Shown one piece after another: positions 1 to 10,780 of a stretch of 64,000 bases of DNA. The position numbers and the translations under genes are program-made. This stretch comes from Actinernus sp. WN-2022 (lineage: Eukaryota > Cnidaria > Anthozoa > Actiniaria > Actinernidae), in the NCBI GenBank assembly GCA_030867875.1, contig JAOWCC010001634.1, positions 132,718,807 to 132,782,806 of the forward strand. Reading direction: 5' to 3'. Each line of letters opens with the position of its first letter. The stretch's first letter is position 1. The notes under the pieces were generated by a model that saw only the letters and a list, made by a program, of their open reading frames with translations, had not been told where the DNA came from and did not search any database.

Positions 1-70
1 CCGCGATTCGAACCCCCCGGACCCGTCTTTCACGGAAAGAAGTTCTGCCGACTGAGCTATCGAGCGTTAC
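1..70 (-). repeat. tRNA-like sequence (tRNA-derived SINE head or decayed tRNA)
   Basis: The minus strand shows an A-box-like TAGCTCAGTCGG (complement of 48-59) and a B-box-like GGTTCGAAT (complement of 6-14) at tRNA spacing. The anticodon arm is poor: the middle folds best as a hairpin with a three-base loop, and a forced seven-base loop lacks the usual U33. This fits a tRNA-derived SINE or a pseudo-tRNA better than a working gene. The element may continue past the left edge. Confidence 0.55.
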
Positions 71-307
71 AAGCCTTTCTTCAAGGAAAAATTATTACAA
101 ATATCAACGCCAGCCTCGTTGTCGTGTCTGCGCGGTTACTATTCCAGTTAGCGTGGCAATATGGCCGACCGGATCACCTGAACTGTAAAGAGGAGTTTTG
201 TTCGTAAAAAGGAGCAACTAAAGAAGTCTACCCGGCGCTATATATGTGAAAGTAAGTATAAACTAAGATTATTGTTTTCATCTGTTCCCAGGAGTGCTTA
301 AATACGC

Positions 308-453
308 GTTTCGCAAAGTACAGTTTCGCAAAGTACAGTTTCGCAAAGTACAGTTTCGCAAAGTACAGTTTCGCAAAGTACAGTTTCGCAAAGTACAGTT
401 TCGCAAAGTACAGTTTCGCAAAGTACAGTTTCGTTTCGTTTCGCAAAGTACAG
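308..453. repeat. 15-bp tandem repeat, about nine copies
   Basis: The unit TTTCGCAAAGTACAG is repeated almost without change, with one short slip (TTTCG twice) before the last copy. Because 15 is a multiple of three and the unit has no stop, both strands give repetitive pseudo-open frames (KVQFR and LYFAK pentapeptides). These are not taken as genes. Confidence 0.9.
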
Positions 454-534
454 TAAGCCCGAAATACAGTGTTTGTATGGGAATCGATGGGAATCCGATG
501 CCAAATAAAATCCGTAAAATCGAATTTCTGAAAT

Positions 535-797
535 ATTCTTCAGATACAAACTTAAGATACCAGGTAAAAGATTAACATATCGAAATTTGAGGGATGTAGC
601 TGTGCTGGGAAGCGTGAAATCGTGTTTTCAGTTTTCCATACGTTGTCTGTAAATTTTCACGCGGAATTTGACTCGTTTTTACAGACAATGTATGGAAAGC
701 TGAAAACACGATTGCACGCTTCCCAGCACAGCTACACCCCTCAGATTTCGATATGTTAATCTTTTATCTGGTATCTTAAGTTTGAATCTGAAGAATT
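535..797. mobile_element. Foldback/MITE-like palindrome
   Basis: Two arms of about 115 bp (535-653 and 684-797) are reverse complements with few mismatches, separated by about 30 bp. The outer arms share the CTTAAGATACCAG block and the inner arms share GCTGTGCTGGGAAGCG. No coding sequence is present. It looks like a non-autonomous foldback element; no target-site duplication was established. Confidence 0.75.
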
Positions 798-1009
798 GGC
801 ATAATTTACATTGTAAACTTTTCCAAGCCGGACCAAAGGGTTTGGATTGCTGTTCCAAAATGCGTTTAAATTTGCTCTGGAAAATTTTGGATAATTCAAG
901 GATTCACACAAAGAAGCAGTAAGAGAGTTAGTTTTGGACACTTTGTTGGTAAACGCACTGGCTCTGCAAGGTCACTTAGGAAACCATCACTCACGCTATC
1001 TGGTAATTA

Positions 1010-1275
1010 CGACTCGTTTCATGAGAACGAGACTCAATTTTATTAACATTTAAAACGAGGCTCAACTAAAACGAGACTCAACTTTTGTAAACAACGAGCT
1101 CAACTCAACTTTTCAAACGAAGCTCAACTAGTCTTTAAATGAGACTCAACCGATCCAACGAGGCTCAACTAAAATGAGGCTCATCCAACTTTTGTACAAA
1201 CGAGGCTCAACTTTGGTTTTTAAAAGGATCACTCAACCGAGACTCAACCCGTTCTCGAGACTCGTTATTTGATTC
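1010..1275. repeat. Degenerate short repeats of the form ACGAGRCTCAAC
   Basis: Variants of ACGAGGCTCAAC or ACGAGACTCAAC recur more than ten times at irregular spacing. The unit is short and heavily diverged, so it reads as an old minisatellite. Confidence 0.6.
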
Positions 1276-1993
1276 GAGACTCGAGATATTTTAAGCATAT
1301 CAGGATTTGGTCCAAAAGGGAAAGACTTAGGAAATGACAAAAAGAGAAAAGTAGGATAAAAGGACCGGATAAAAACTACTTTCAATACACGTAAGGAGTA
1401 AGGAAGAAATTTATGGTTTGAAAGGAAAGGGGGATACCGTAGAATTGCGAAAGTAGCGTGCCCCATAAGTAGCATAGACCCTCTGCACAAAATAGCGACC
1501 CATGAAACTTCCGATATTAAATAATCTTAATTAATTTTTGATAACATAATAACCGAGCCATCTTTTCTCCCAACCTGCACTTTTCGGATTTTCTTCACCT
1601 TATCCCAGATACGCAGGTCTGCTAAACCCGAAACGGCGACCTCTCGATACTTTCGGAATTATACGGTATTTCATAAGGGGACCAAAAATGGGATGCACTA
1701 GAGAGATAAACATAACACAAGTCAAGATATATAATAAAAAATTATAAAATAAAGAAACTTGAAAACTTGGATAGAACAAGGTTTATTTGTCCATTATAAT
1801 TTTTAACATTACTTTTAAATTGTTATAGTTTATTAAATCCGTAAAATGGATAGTGTTTGCTTTGATGTCTCTAAATACAGTAATTTCAATGAAACGAGGC
1901 TTACTGACAATTCAAATATATGCTGAACACTGTGTTATTTGCTTTGCAGGACCAGATCTTATTAAAATCTCTTATCAGCCCTCATGTATAAAG
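1276..1993. other. No recognisable feature
   Basis: AT-rich sequence with short open frames only. No protein family, RNA gene or strong repeat was recognised. Confidence 0.5.
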
Positions 1994-2132
1994 AGCTTAT
2001 TACACGGAAAGTTGTGTAATACGGCTGGGTATTTTTACGAGTCAGTTTAATTTTTTCGAGGCTGAAAGGCGAGAAAAAATAAAATTGACGAGTAAAAATT
2101 CCCAGCCGTATTACACAACTCTTCGTGTAATA
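1994..2132. repeat. Palindrome at the left edge of a host element
   Basis: Arms 1994-2058 and 2070-2132 are reverse complements sharing GTGTAATACGGCTGGG. It is followed by TTATTATACGAC (about 2138-2150), whose inverse GTCGTATAATAA lies at 5782-5793. The DIRS-type element therefore appears to sit inside an older element bounded by these inverted ends. Confidence 0.55.
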
Positions 2133-2168
2133 AATTGTTTATTATACGACAGCTAACACGAACAAAAC

Positions 2169-2281
2169 ATGTTTCTATGCTCTGTCACTGCGCTCTGCCG
2201 CATAGAAAATATTTATGTTGTATATTCTACATACACATCAAGCAAGGCGTGTTAGGAGGATGCCGACCAGTTATGTCAAGT
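2169..2281 (-). repeat. Ngaro-type split direct repeat B2
   Basis: Nearly identical to 2645-2755, with shared ends TTTCTATGCTCTGTCACTG and GACCAGTTATGTCAAG. It forms the outer low-coordinate end of the element. Confidence 0.7.
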
Positions 2282-2522
2282 TTATTGCCGTATAAACATT
2301 ACATATTAATGTTAAACTAATGACGAATCGCCGGATACGAAAAACCATGTTAAAACCTCACTTTGAGGATAAAAAATATTCTGGAAACGTATACTCCAAC
2401 CCAATGCGAATTCGCCGAGACCCCTGGAGGTTAAGGGTCATCAAAAGAAAAAACTTGCATGTACAAACGCTGTTAATTTAAGCCCGGATTACAGAGAAAT
2501 GTCTAGAAAATTTTGCCCGGAT

Positions 2523-2647
2523 AACCAAGCGTGTAAACTGGTTGGCGTCAAGTGAAAACTATATGTAAATATCATCTTAAATAACAACTCCAAGTCCTTA
2601 GGGAAGAACACGAAGTGCTAATTACGAATGCCCAACAAAAATACATT
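2523..2647 (-). repeat. Ngaro-type split direct repeat A2
   Basis: Nearly identical to A1 at 5374-5495, sharing AAGCGTGTAAACTGGTTGGC and GAATGCCCAACAAAAATAC. It abuts B1 at about 2645-2647, the junction expected from a circular B-A intermediate. Confidence 0.7.
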
Positions 2648-2755
2648 TCTATGCTCTGTCACTGCGCTCCGCCGCATAGAAAATATTTATGTTGTATATT
2701 CTACATACACATCAAGCAAGGCGTGTTAGGAGGATGCCGACCAGTTATGTCAAGA
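2645..2755 (-). repeat. Ngaro-type split direct repeat B1
   Basis: Copy of B2. It lies between the ORF region and A2 on the minus strand. Confidence 0.7.
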
Positions 2756-2958
2756 TTACAAAGATCGCGGTGGGAATTATAATAGGAATGTAAGTAATGT
2801 AGTCAGTGCAGAATAACTGCAGAATTAAATACCTAAGGAAACAGTCACGAGCAAATTTTGTTGCAGGTCCAAAGGCAAGGCTTTTACAACACTAAAAATA
2901 AATTTCTTAAGGAAATATGAATGACAAGGATTGGGTACACTACAGGCATGGTATTATC

Positions 2959-3312
2959 CTATAAAACCAATTGAACTATAGAAAATGTGTGACCCGACTG
3001 AACTAAAGACATTAAATACAGGGCAACACGAGTGTCTTCAGCAGGAAAATATAAGACTTCAGGGAAAGATGCAGCCCAGGACTTCCATCCTTTAAGTAAC
3101 CGCCGTACGACTTCAGAGTGTTGGGAGCGCTGCTGTAGCTGAGGAAGCTTGGTACTCGACAGGGCAGCAACTGCAAGGCTGGATGGCGAAGTGGGACTGA
3201 AAAGACTTTGGGACCTAGAACTTACAACACAGATAGTAGGGAATAAGGGTTCAGTGTGGAATGGAATGAGTACCATGTCAATAACAACAACATCCGTATG
3301 TAAATAAGACAA
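2959..3312 (-). pseudogene. Tyrosine recombinase (YR) N-terminal-like fragment
   Basis: The minus-strand frame has a Ser-rich N-terminal half, then GWKSWAASF, FPAEDTRVALYLMSL and VQSGHTFS. This resembles the SAM-like core-binding region of DIRS/Crypton-type tyrosine recombinases, a helical DNA-clamping part that precedes the catalytic domain. The frame stops just after this region. The next 200 bp downstream keep only broken similarity, and the catalytic R-H-R-Y residues were not found. Its place at the 3' side of the element, after RNase H, matches the gene order of Ngaro-type elements. The assignment is from pattern recognition only. Confidence 0.5.
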
Positions 3313-3550
3313 CTGTACATTAATGTAATTTTATTATTGCAAATATATTATCAAACGATAATTATTAAAATGCAAATACGATGAAACTACACCGAAGCGA
3401 AACTAAAGATTAACCACTATGAGAAAACGGAATCTGATACGGAATCTGATGTGAAATACATAATCGCTACGAAAAGACAACAATAAAGCAACGTTATAGC
3501 TATTATGACATAATCTTAAAAAGCAAGGCGTAGGCCATGATGCCAGGAGT

Positions 3551-3960
3551 GTCAAGCGATCTAACAGTGACCCCTACTAAAATGACACAAAACTAAACAT
3601 CACATAATATATCACTCGTACCCTTGTACGGATATCTCCGCTATAAAGCGGTGTGCAATAAGCGATCTAACAGTGATCCCTATTAAAATGAAACAAACCA
3701 TACATCACGTAATATATATCACTCGTACCCTTATGTAACGGACTGATCTCCGCTATAAAGCGGTGTACAATAAGCGATCTGACAGTGATCCCTATTAAAA
3801 TGAAACAAACTGTACATCACGTAATATATTCACTCATACCCTTATATGCCAGGTATCTCCGCTATAAAGCGGTGTGCAATACATACATATAGTAAGTGCA
3901 CAAACAACCAATGTGTTCCGCTATAAAGCGATGTGACCATACAATCACGATAAAATCACA
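3551..3960. repeat. Tandem repeat, about 110-bp unit, three full copies plus a partial
   Basis: Units begin near 3551, 3660 and 3774 and share AAGCGATCTAACAGTGATCC and the small palindrome CGCTATAAAGCG; another CGCTATAAAGCG lies near 3921. It sits inside the DIRS/Ngaro-type element, between RNase H and recombinase. Confidence 0.8.
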
Positions 3961-4559
3961 CTCTTACGCTCTACAGTGTTTGCATCCGTACATACACTAA
4001 TAATGAAAACACCTATAACACCCCATTATAAATCGGTAGTAAACCAAGCAATGCCACGAAAATTCAGAGGAAGTATCTAAACGGACAACTAGTACCGCTG
4101 AATGACAACTGAATGCACTGAAAATGGTAGGAAAACCGAGATATACCTCAAAGGTCGTAAATGTCAACAATGTATGGAACTGAAGCTCTAGGCGCACCAG
4201 ACGGGAGAAGGAAAAGGCTAAAAACTAGCCGATTGTCGTTAGGAATCACCAGCGTCCCCGCGAAGCATGAGAAAAACTCAAGGTGTAAGATGTTTCGAAT
4301 TACACGACAAATAGGCGGAAATAACCAATTGTTAACACCTCGCCAATTAACATGAACTGATCAACTTCTTCACACCCCAGATTGCAGAACTTGGAGAAAA
4401 CGGGACGCACTTAGCTGAACACGGAGAAGCAAATCGATCAACTTCGAAAGAACCGGGAAGATAGCAGATAAGCCGAAACAATTGCAGACAGACCAATCAT
4501 CATAATCAACAATCCGACTCATAGAATCGGCAAACTCATTGAGAGACCTAGGAATTCAT

Positions 4560-5140
4560 TGACTGTACCGCTCAAGCGAAATATATAATAAAAACCCGTA
4601 TATCAACTGCAAGGACATGGAGTCGGAGGGAATTCAGTGTTACCTCTAGCACAAACAGATGCTGCAGTATTAGTCAGTGCATGAAAGTCTTAACTGCCTT
4701 ATTCCGCAAAGACATCTTGAACGACTTCAGACTATACAGGAGAACAAGGAGCTCCCTAGCATTACTGTCAAGAGTGATTTAAGTAGAAGATCAAAGCTTG
4801 CTTGATATAATAATTCGAATTCCCTATCAAGATACAATGTATAGCCACCGCAGGCATAACCACTAGCATCAGAATGAACCAAACCAACCGGAGGTGAATA
4901 CTCGAGGAGAGCTTTACCATTGAGCTAAACGCAGTTATGAATCTAAAATGGTATTTATTGAAGCCACTGCAGAAAACTAAAACTCATTCGTGTCAAGTGG
5001 AGTATCTCAATTGATAAAACTGAACGAAAGACTAAGATTTTTGGTATCAAAAGGGTGACGTTACCAACTCCGAATGAAAAGGAGAAAATTTTACCCACGA
5101 CTGAGGCAACGAACCGAGGAGAGACTATAGGACTCTTGTG
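4560..5140 (-). pseudogene. DIRS-type reverse transcriptase thumb and RNase H, decayed
   Basis: Read on the minus strand across frameshifts. About 5105-5039 gives VVGKIFSFSFGVGNV, which resembles the post-palm segment of DIRS RT. About 4893-4840 gives VHSDASGYACGGYT, a typical DIRS RNase H start with its catalytic Asp. About 4760-4711 gives RELLVLLYSLKSF, the RNase H helix. About 4675-4643 gives DNTAAASVCARGN, near the second acidic motif. Several stops and shifts lie between these blocks, so it is not functional. The RT palm with its YxDD motif is absent, consistent with an internal deletion next to A1. Confidence 0.6.
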
Positions 5141-5373
5141 TATAAGCTCTACGAGGACTAATTAGCTTAATAAATTTTCCGTACAGGAAAAGAAACAAAA
5201 CCGTTATGTTAATGTGCCGGCATAGTATGAGAATCCATACTAATGAATACCTTGTGCTCGCCAATGTCGAACTAGAGGACGGAAAACTTTCATAAAGAGA
5301 CAGGCCGAATGGTTAAAACAGTAAACTGAAAACGCTTAGGTATGTTGGAATTAAATAGCAGCCGCTGAAAACC

Positions 5374-5495
5374 CAAGCGTGTAAACTGGTTGGCGTCAAG
5401 TGAAAACTATATGTAAATATCATCTTAAATAACAACTCCAAGTCCTTAGGGAAGAGCACGAAGTGCTAATTACGAATGCCCAACAAAAATACATT
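5374..5495 (-). repeat. Ngaro-type split direct repeat A1
   Basis: Copy of A2. Similarity ends at 5495 (…ATACATTT), taken as the 5' terminus of the element. Confidence 0.7.
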
Positions 5496-5795
5496 TGTTT
5501 TCGCTTACCTTACTGCTCTGTTTGAAGAAAATCTTGAGAGAAGAAATCTCGAGAGAAGAAATCTCTCAGCCCAATATCGGGGGCGGGCGCGCACTGAAAA
5601 GTTTTTTTCGCGCGCTAAAAGCTGATTGGCTGTTACTCAAACAGCCCCATTTCGATTGGCTCGCGCGCTTACAAAACCTTTTAAGTGTTGAATAAACCTG
5701 TGCAAACCTGTTCGCGACCCGTGTAATACGGTCTCATATTTGCACTCGTTTTAGCCTGTATTTGCACTCGAAAACGCCAAGTCGTATAATAATAC
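5496..5795. other. Right half of the element that hosts the DIRS insertion
   Basis: GC-rich sequence ending in GTCGTATAATAA (5782-5793), the inverse of TTATTATACGAC near 2138. It contains the GTGTAATACGG motif also seen in the palindrome at 1994-2132. The short open frame at 5495-5695 crosses the junction and is not a gene. Confidence 0.4.
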
Positions 5796-5885
5796 CATTT
5801 ATATATATCACTTCACATAGCTTGCTTTCTTTCTCTCTTCCACGTTTTTCATTTTTGTCTATCAATAATGAAATTGATTATCTGA

Positions 5886-6272
5886 CAATATAGCTATATA
5901 CGAAAGAAGAGGGACAGGGCAACGCTCCTCCCTATTATTGAAAAATGTTTTCTGCCTGGAAGTGAACTTCACACGGATGACTGGGGTGCCTATCATGGAA
6001 TAGAACGTCATATTCCAAATGTGGTTCAAACACATAGGGTCGTCGTCCATGCAGACCACTTCGTAGACCCCGTAACGGGTGTCCACACACAAGAGGGCGA
6101 GTCTGCATGGGCACAGCTTAAAAGTCACATCAAGGCAAGGAGAGGAATAGACCACCAAGACCTCGAAACTTATCTAGACGATAGAATGTGGAGGCAGTGG
6201 AGAGGGGAAGATAATGTATTTATAAATTTTTTGACTGCATTGTCAAATCATTTCCTATTTATTCCAGTCTAG
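5886..6272 (+). pseudogene. Merlin/ISXO2-type DDE transposase, C-terminal fragment
   Basis: One open frame runs from just after a stop at 5883 to a stop at 6270-6272. It reads RKKRDRATLLPIIEK, then PGSELHTDDWGAYHGIERH with the second catalytic-type Asp, then HADHFVDPVTGVHTQ and ESAWAQLKSHIK with the Glu region, and finally the YLDDRMWRQW tail. This is the order of the ISXO2-like (IS1595/IS1016, eukaryotic Merlin) transposase domain. The N-terminal half with the first Asp is missing and no start codon is present upstream, so this is a 5'-truncated copy. No terminal inverted repeats were identified next to it. Confidence 0.8.
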
Positions 6273-6649
6273 GGACGCTACGTTCTTAAAGGAGCCTGGG
6301 GCCTCAAATAGGGGTCTAGAAAACGCAGGGTTTAGGGACGTTTAAACCATGTACTTTTACTGGTTAGTAATGTGAGGTTTCTTTGAGTTTATGCACGATG
6401 CAAGCCAGAAAGTCAACATCATGCAAAACATGTACCATGCATGTACCTTTCAACTGAAAGCCCAATGAATATACTACAATATTTTTTCTTTTTCTTTTTT
6501 TTCTTTGACATTCAAATGCAACTCAACCACTTGTTCGGTTAACACTCGACAGTCTTTAATGCCAGATTTTTATACATCCTTGTTGGACCTTACTGCAAAT
6601 ACTATTTCTATGTTTTATTTTTTATGACTTTTTCTGATTTTAATACAGC
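6273..6649. other. No recognisable feature
   Basis: AT-rich sequence with a T/C-rich run near 6481-6510. Nothing coding was recognised. Confidence 0.5.
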
Positions 6650-6835
6650 CCATGCAATAGGCCACTTCCACGATATGCTTTGCTTGTCAAGCACAAAGGT
6701 TTCAATACGTGGCTCCGTGCTAAAAAAATATGTTTATTTTCACAGAGAACAGAATAAATTTAATTTAGTACGGAGCCTCGTATTGAAACCTTTGTACGTG
6801 ACAAGTAAAGCATATCTCGGAAGTGGGCTATTAAT
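6650..6835. mobile_element. Foldback/MITE-like palindrome
   Basis: Arms 6650-6722 and 6766-6835 are imperfect reverse complements sharing CAAAGGTTTCAATACG and GATATGCTTTGCTTG. The spacer is about 44 bp and AT-rich. The open frame across it is a by-product. Confidence 0.75.
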
Positions 6836-7607
6836 TCAAGTTATCTTGCTATATGACCTATACTTATCATACTGTTTCGCTATCAAAAAAATATCCTTTA
6901 CACTAGAGCTATCTGGCATTGACTGAGACTAAATACTGAATTATATTAAAGAAAAGCAAGTAAGTTCATATAAAAAAAATAATGTCAATTACTTATTAAC
7001 AGTTAAATCAACAATAGAAATATTCAGTGACCAAAATATTCTGCAAGTCGGATGATAATGTTTAACAAAAAAATAGTGCACAACTGGAAGCGGCAATGAA
7101 TGAAATATCTAGCACCGAATACTTATGGTTCATTGCTTCATATCATAAATGGAGTGACGCTTTCTCACATATATTAAACGAAAAATAAAAATGACGTTGC
7201 ATGGAGGGGAGGGGAATGGGTGCAACTTTATTAATATTTTTCAACATATTTTTCAGACATGAGAGCAAAAAGGGTTTTTGAATCTATCATAAACTGAATG
7301 GTCTGCGTAAAGTAAAAAAAATTTGTACAATAAAAAGTACTGAATAACTTTCACAAAACCTTTCAGTAAAGCTTTAGGCGAGGAAATCCAGTCCCCAAAG
7401 CTTCGTATACCGCTCTATCTGTATTTGACGGAAAAGTTATAGTTGACAAATCTAGAAATTAGCTTTCTATGTTATTTTGCCGTTTACACTGTTCAACTTT
7501 CTTGGAATGGTGGACAACGAACTCGTACGATTTTTTATTAACGAGTAGCTGGTACTGATTACGGTTGAGTATTCAGTGGTATTGACCCTTTGTATTGACC
7601 CTTTGTA
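6836..7607. other. No recognisable gene; short triplicated motif at its end
   Basis: AT-rich. TGTATTGACCC occurs in tandem near 7580-7612, next to the following hairpin. Nothing else was recognised. Confidence 0.45.
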
Positions 7608-7675
7608 TTGACCCGAACGCCTCTCTTTGATGTAATGACCATCTTGCATTACGTCGAAGTGAGGCGTTCGGTCAA
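7608..7675. repeat. Short hairpin
   Basis: TTGACCCGAACGCCTC pairs with GAGGCGTTCGGTCAA, and the inner arms GTAATG and CATTAC also pair. Confidence 0.65.
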
Positions 7676-7849
7676 TTTCGCTGAAAATGCTATTAATTCG
7701 TCATGGCCTCAACTGTAATATCAGCTATTCAAGACACATTGTATAGCCCACTTACACAATGTTGCACACGCATCAGAGAACAATAAATGTGGCCCGCCAA
7801 AATGTGTGTGTAGCCCGCCGGTGTGTGCATTGTTGTAGTTGCATGCGCA

Positions 7850-8331
7850 ACATCGTCAAACTGGGTTATTTCTTTCAACTAGATAAGGTAATAAATGTAT
7901 TGAAAATTCTTCATTGTAGGGCGGCTAAAATCATTTACCATCTCCCTAGAGACATGCCCACTGATGAGGTCCTAACAAAGACCGGATGGGACACATTACA
8001 TTTAGGCTACAAAATCTCGATACTCAAGTTGATGTATAAACTGTATAATAATATTACCCCATCACAAATGATAACTCATATAAATAAGCGCAAATCAAAA
8101 TACAACCTTAGGGGAGTTAATCAATTAGTCACTCCTAGATTCAATACGAATATTATGAAATACTCAATAGCCTACAGAGGATCTGTGCTGTGGAACGCCC
8201 TCCCACGTAACTGCCACCAAACGACCACTATTTTAGCCTTCACCGAAACCGCCTCTAAATATGATCTGATAAGAAATTTTGACTTTACGGATATATCTGT
8301 GCAAACTAATAGAAACGTAAGAGATATTTAA
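7850..8331 (+). pseudogene. LINE (CR1/L2-like) ORF2 C-terminal region, 5'-truncated
   Basis: The frame gives CRAAKIIYHLP, GWDTLHLGYKISILKLMYKL, KYNLRGVNQLVTPRFNT and YRGSVLWNALP. These are the conserved C-terminal blocks downstream of the reverse transcriptase domain in CR1/L2/jockey-type LINEs. The frame stays open to the stop at 8329-8331. The RT and endonuclease domains are absent, as expected for a 5'-truncated insertion. The first 30 or so residues of the longest open frame (from 7759) lack LINE character and are probably flanking sequence. Confidence 0.82.
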
Positions 8332-8580
8332 GATTTTAGGTTTTAGGCTCAGATTTAGCACCATCAGCTCTATTTATTGGTATCAATTACCATTATTATA
8401 ATTCCAGTTGTTATTGTTATATACTAGCATTATTTAATATAAGTATTAGTATCTTAGTTTTACAAATTACTTATTTTAGCTCGTTAATTAATTACATTTA
8501 TGTTAAGTCACGACCCCACAAGCTCCAAGCTTTAAACTTTATCGTGGATAAATAAAGGTCATTGATTGATTGATTGATTG
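8332..8580 (+). mobile_element. LINE 3' UTR with (ATTG)n tail
   Basis: AT-rich 3' sequence ends with CACGACCCCACAAGC, an AATAAA signal at about 8551 and a short ATTG tandem tail. The same end module occurs at 48960-49017, which marks a LINE family with microsatellite tails. Confidence 0.8.
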
Positions 8581-9272
8581 AAATACAGCGCAGTTCATTG
8601 ATTGTTTTTTTTAATATAACACTAGACATCAAAAGAGCGTATAGTAAATTTCGATAAACCTGGTCATTATGCATTTGTTAAAAGGAAACTAAATATAACA
8701 GAACAGTCCGATTCAATAGGGCACGTACTCAATCTAAAAATGGCGATAGTACAATATTTAACAGAGTTAAATGTCCTGCTGGCATCCATATTATACTGGC
8801 ACCATTTTGTTTTTATGACCAGGTCACATGATCGCTTAATGCAAGTTATATCCCTCAGTGCGAGGCTAACTTAGCAAAAACAAAGGATTGGCTCGCATTG
8901 AATCCAATATGGCCAGCAGGTGAAAAAGGTGATTGACCTTATTCATAAAGGAATCAAAGCGAGGTGTGCGGGCTTGTCACAGGAAGATCTGCACTCGATG
9001 GCGGAAAAAAGCGTTAATTTCCTTATGACACAAAAGAACATGTATCACGCATCAGGTAGCCATTGTTTTATCTGATGGTCAAAATGGTCTATTTGCGGTC
9101 CGCACTGCGACAACTGGCCTCGCTCTGATACCATTGTTACCAGACTTCTTACCACTCAGAGGGCAAGCAAGTAATGCCCAAATTTAGTGAAATACCATGC
9201 AATAATATTGTACTGAAGCATTTCCATCGCAATTGAGATGGAAGAGGATAAAGAACATACATAGAGGATATT
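8581..9272. other. No recognisable feature
   Basis: Unique-looking non-coding sequence. No family was recognised. Confidence 0.45.
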
Positions 9273-9388
9273 ACGCGTGGAGATACCGATTTTATCTTCG
9301 AGTGTTGATGAAATATCTTATGAGTGATCGCAGCGAATGAGTAATATATTTCATCAACACGAGAAGATAAAATCCATATCTCCACGTG
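9273..9388. mobile_element. Foldback/MITE-like palindrome
   Basis: GCGTGGAGATACCGATTTTA pairs with TAAAATCCATATCTCCACG, and the inner arms share GTGTTGATGAAATAT with its reverse complement. The spacer is about 30 bp. Confidence 0.75.
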
Positions 9389-10610
9389 GCCATGTAATGT
9401 TCTGTTTAATTTATAATTATCGATGGAATATCTCTTACTAAAAAGGCTAGAAATCTTTCAAAGCCAGTCATATTTTCTAAAGTGATATGTACACGTGTGA
9501 AGATATCATTTATATATTTATTAAGGCAATACATGAATTGTTATCAACATACAATATAATTAACACAATATAAAACAATAGAACGAAATACACACTACAA
9601 TAGAACACAATAGACAATACAACCGTGTTTGCAATAAAGCCATAAAGCAGTTCCTAGAATATATATACGAGTCATGATATCCTTTTTTTATTTATTTCGT
9701 TGCATCTATAATATATGTAGTAAAATAATACGATTTTACTTCATTGGTTTATTGCAATCGACCATTGCAATCACTCTATGAAACCAAATAGTAAGCCTGA
9801 TGCGTACTTGTAAAATAAATGCAAGCGCAAGTAATAAAATAACTCAATAGATGATAATTAATGAATTCTGCTTATCATCGGATGCTGACATGACCAAAGG
9901 TTTTATTCATTGTTCAATCGGAACAACTTGTTTTGTAATTGATGCATCTTGACCAGGAGCCCATTACACGGAGCGTGCATCTGCCACTGATGCAGCGTTT
10001 TTACAGACCGGATTATTTTTAGAATGTGTTTCCCATGAGTTCGGTTTCCGCTAGCACGCAAATTGAATAATATTGAATTTTAATCAGATGACGTCACGGA
10101 CACGGTGTGTTGACCGCGTACCCAGCCGTTAGTGGCCGGGGGAGGCTTTGGAGAAGCGACACCCCAACGGCTGAAGCCGAGCCTACATTGTATGTCTTTA
10201 GTTTAGGCAGACTGACTTCTCAGAGATTTGTTCCGTTCCTCGGTGATAACAGTATTGCAAAGTGATTAAGTGGAAATATAAACCTTTGAACCTTTGTACA
10301 GTTCACAAACTTTACTCCTACCAAAAGTAAGTACGTAAACAACATACGATAAATGTCCACCATGCATGGTACGTAACTTTGATTTCAAACATAGCATCCC
10401 AATGGAGAACTCGTGGATACAATGTCAATTTCTTTTGTAAGCCGGAGTGCATTGTTCCAGGACACATTCATAACACCAACGGAGGAAGAAGCAGTCTCGT
10501 ATACCCAGAGCTCATCTCCACAGAATGCATGCGTTGGAATCATTTCTTGAAAACGAGGAACTGAAGTCGACTTCCGGTCAAAATAAAACGAAACATTGAT
10601 CCACTCGGAC
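9389..10610. other. No gene recognised; AT-rich low-complexity stretch
   Basis: 9520-9640 is rich in ACAATA-type motifs, which on the minus strand resemble a decayed ATTGT LINE tail. Two overlapping short open frames on opposite strands at 10379-10612 have no recognisable domain. Confidence 0.4.
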
Positions 10611-10780
10611 AAATAGACCGGTTACAGCGTCATTGGTTACCGTTGTCAAGGCCGAACTGGAGGTCAACCACAATCAAAACAACAGTCGAACACAGTGAAT
10701 ACACCGAGCTAATGCAGCGAAAAAAAGCACCGTTTACTTTTCAGAAATGTCATCTAAACGTTTTTACCCGGCTATTTTAA

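Larger units (their letters stand above)
2169..5495 (-). mobile_element. DIRS/Ngaro-type tyrosine-recombinase retrotransposon, decayed
   Basis: On the minus strand the order is A1 (5495-5374), an ORF region, B1 (about 2755-2645), A2 (2647-2523), a spacer, then B2 (2281-2169). A1 matches A2 and B1 matches B2, which is the split direct repeat arrangement of Ngaro/PAT-like DIRS elements. Inside are decayed RT thumb and RNase H sequence (5140-4560) and a tyrosine-recombinase N-terminal-like frame (3312-2959). There is little room for gag and the RT core, so the 5' coding part is deleted. No target duplication is evident, as expected for recombinase-mediated insertion. A tandem repeat of about 110 bp lies between RNase H and recombinase. 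Confidence 0.72.

Noticed and set aside
1..70. Functional tRNA gene
   Set aside because: Promoter boxes are present, but the anticodon arm and U33 are not canonical.
294..575. Open frames with KVQFR or LYFAK pentapeptide repeats on both strands
   Set aside because: Produced by the 15-bp tandem array; no start context, domain or splice signals.
5495..5695. 66-residue plus frame
   Set aside because: Crosses the DIRS insertion junction and contains a short internal duplication (REEIS); no domain.
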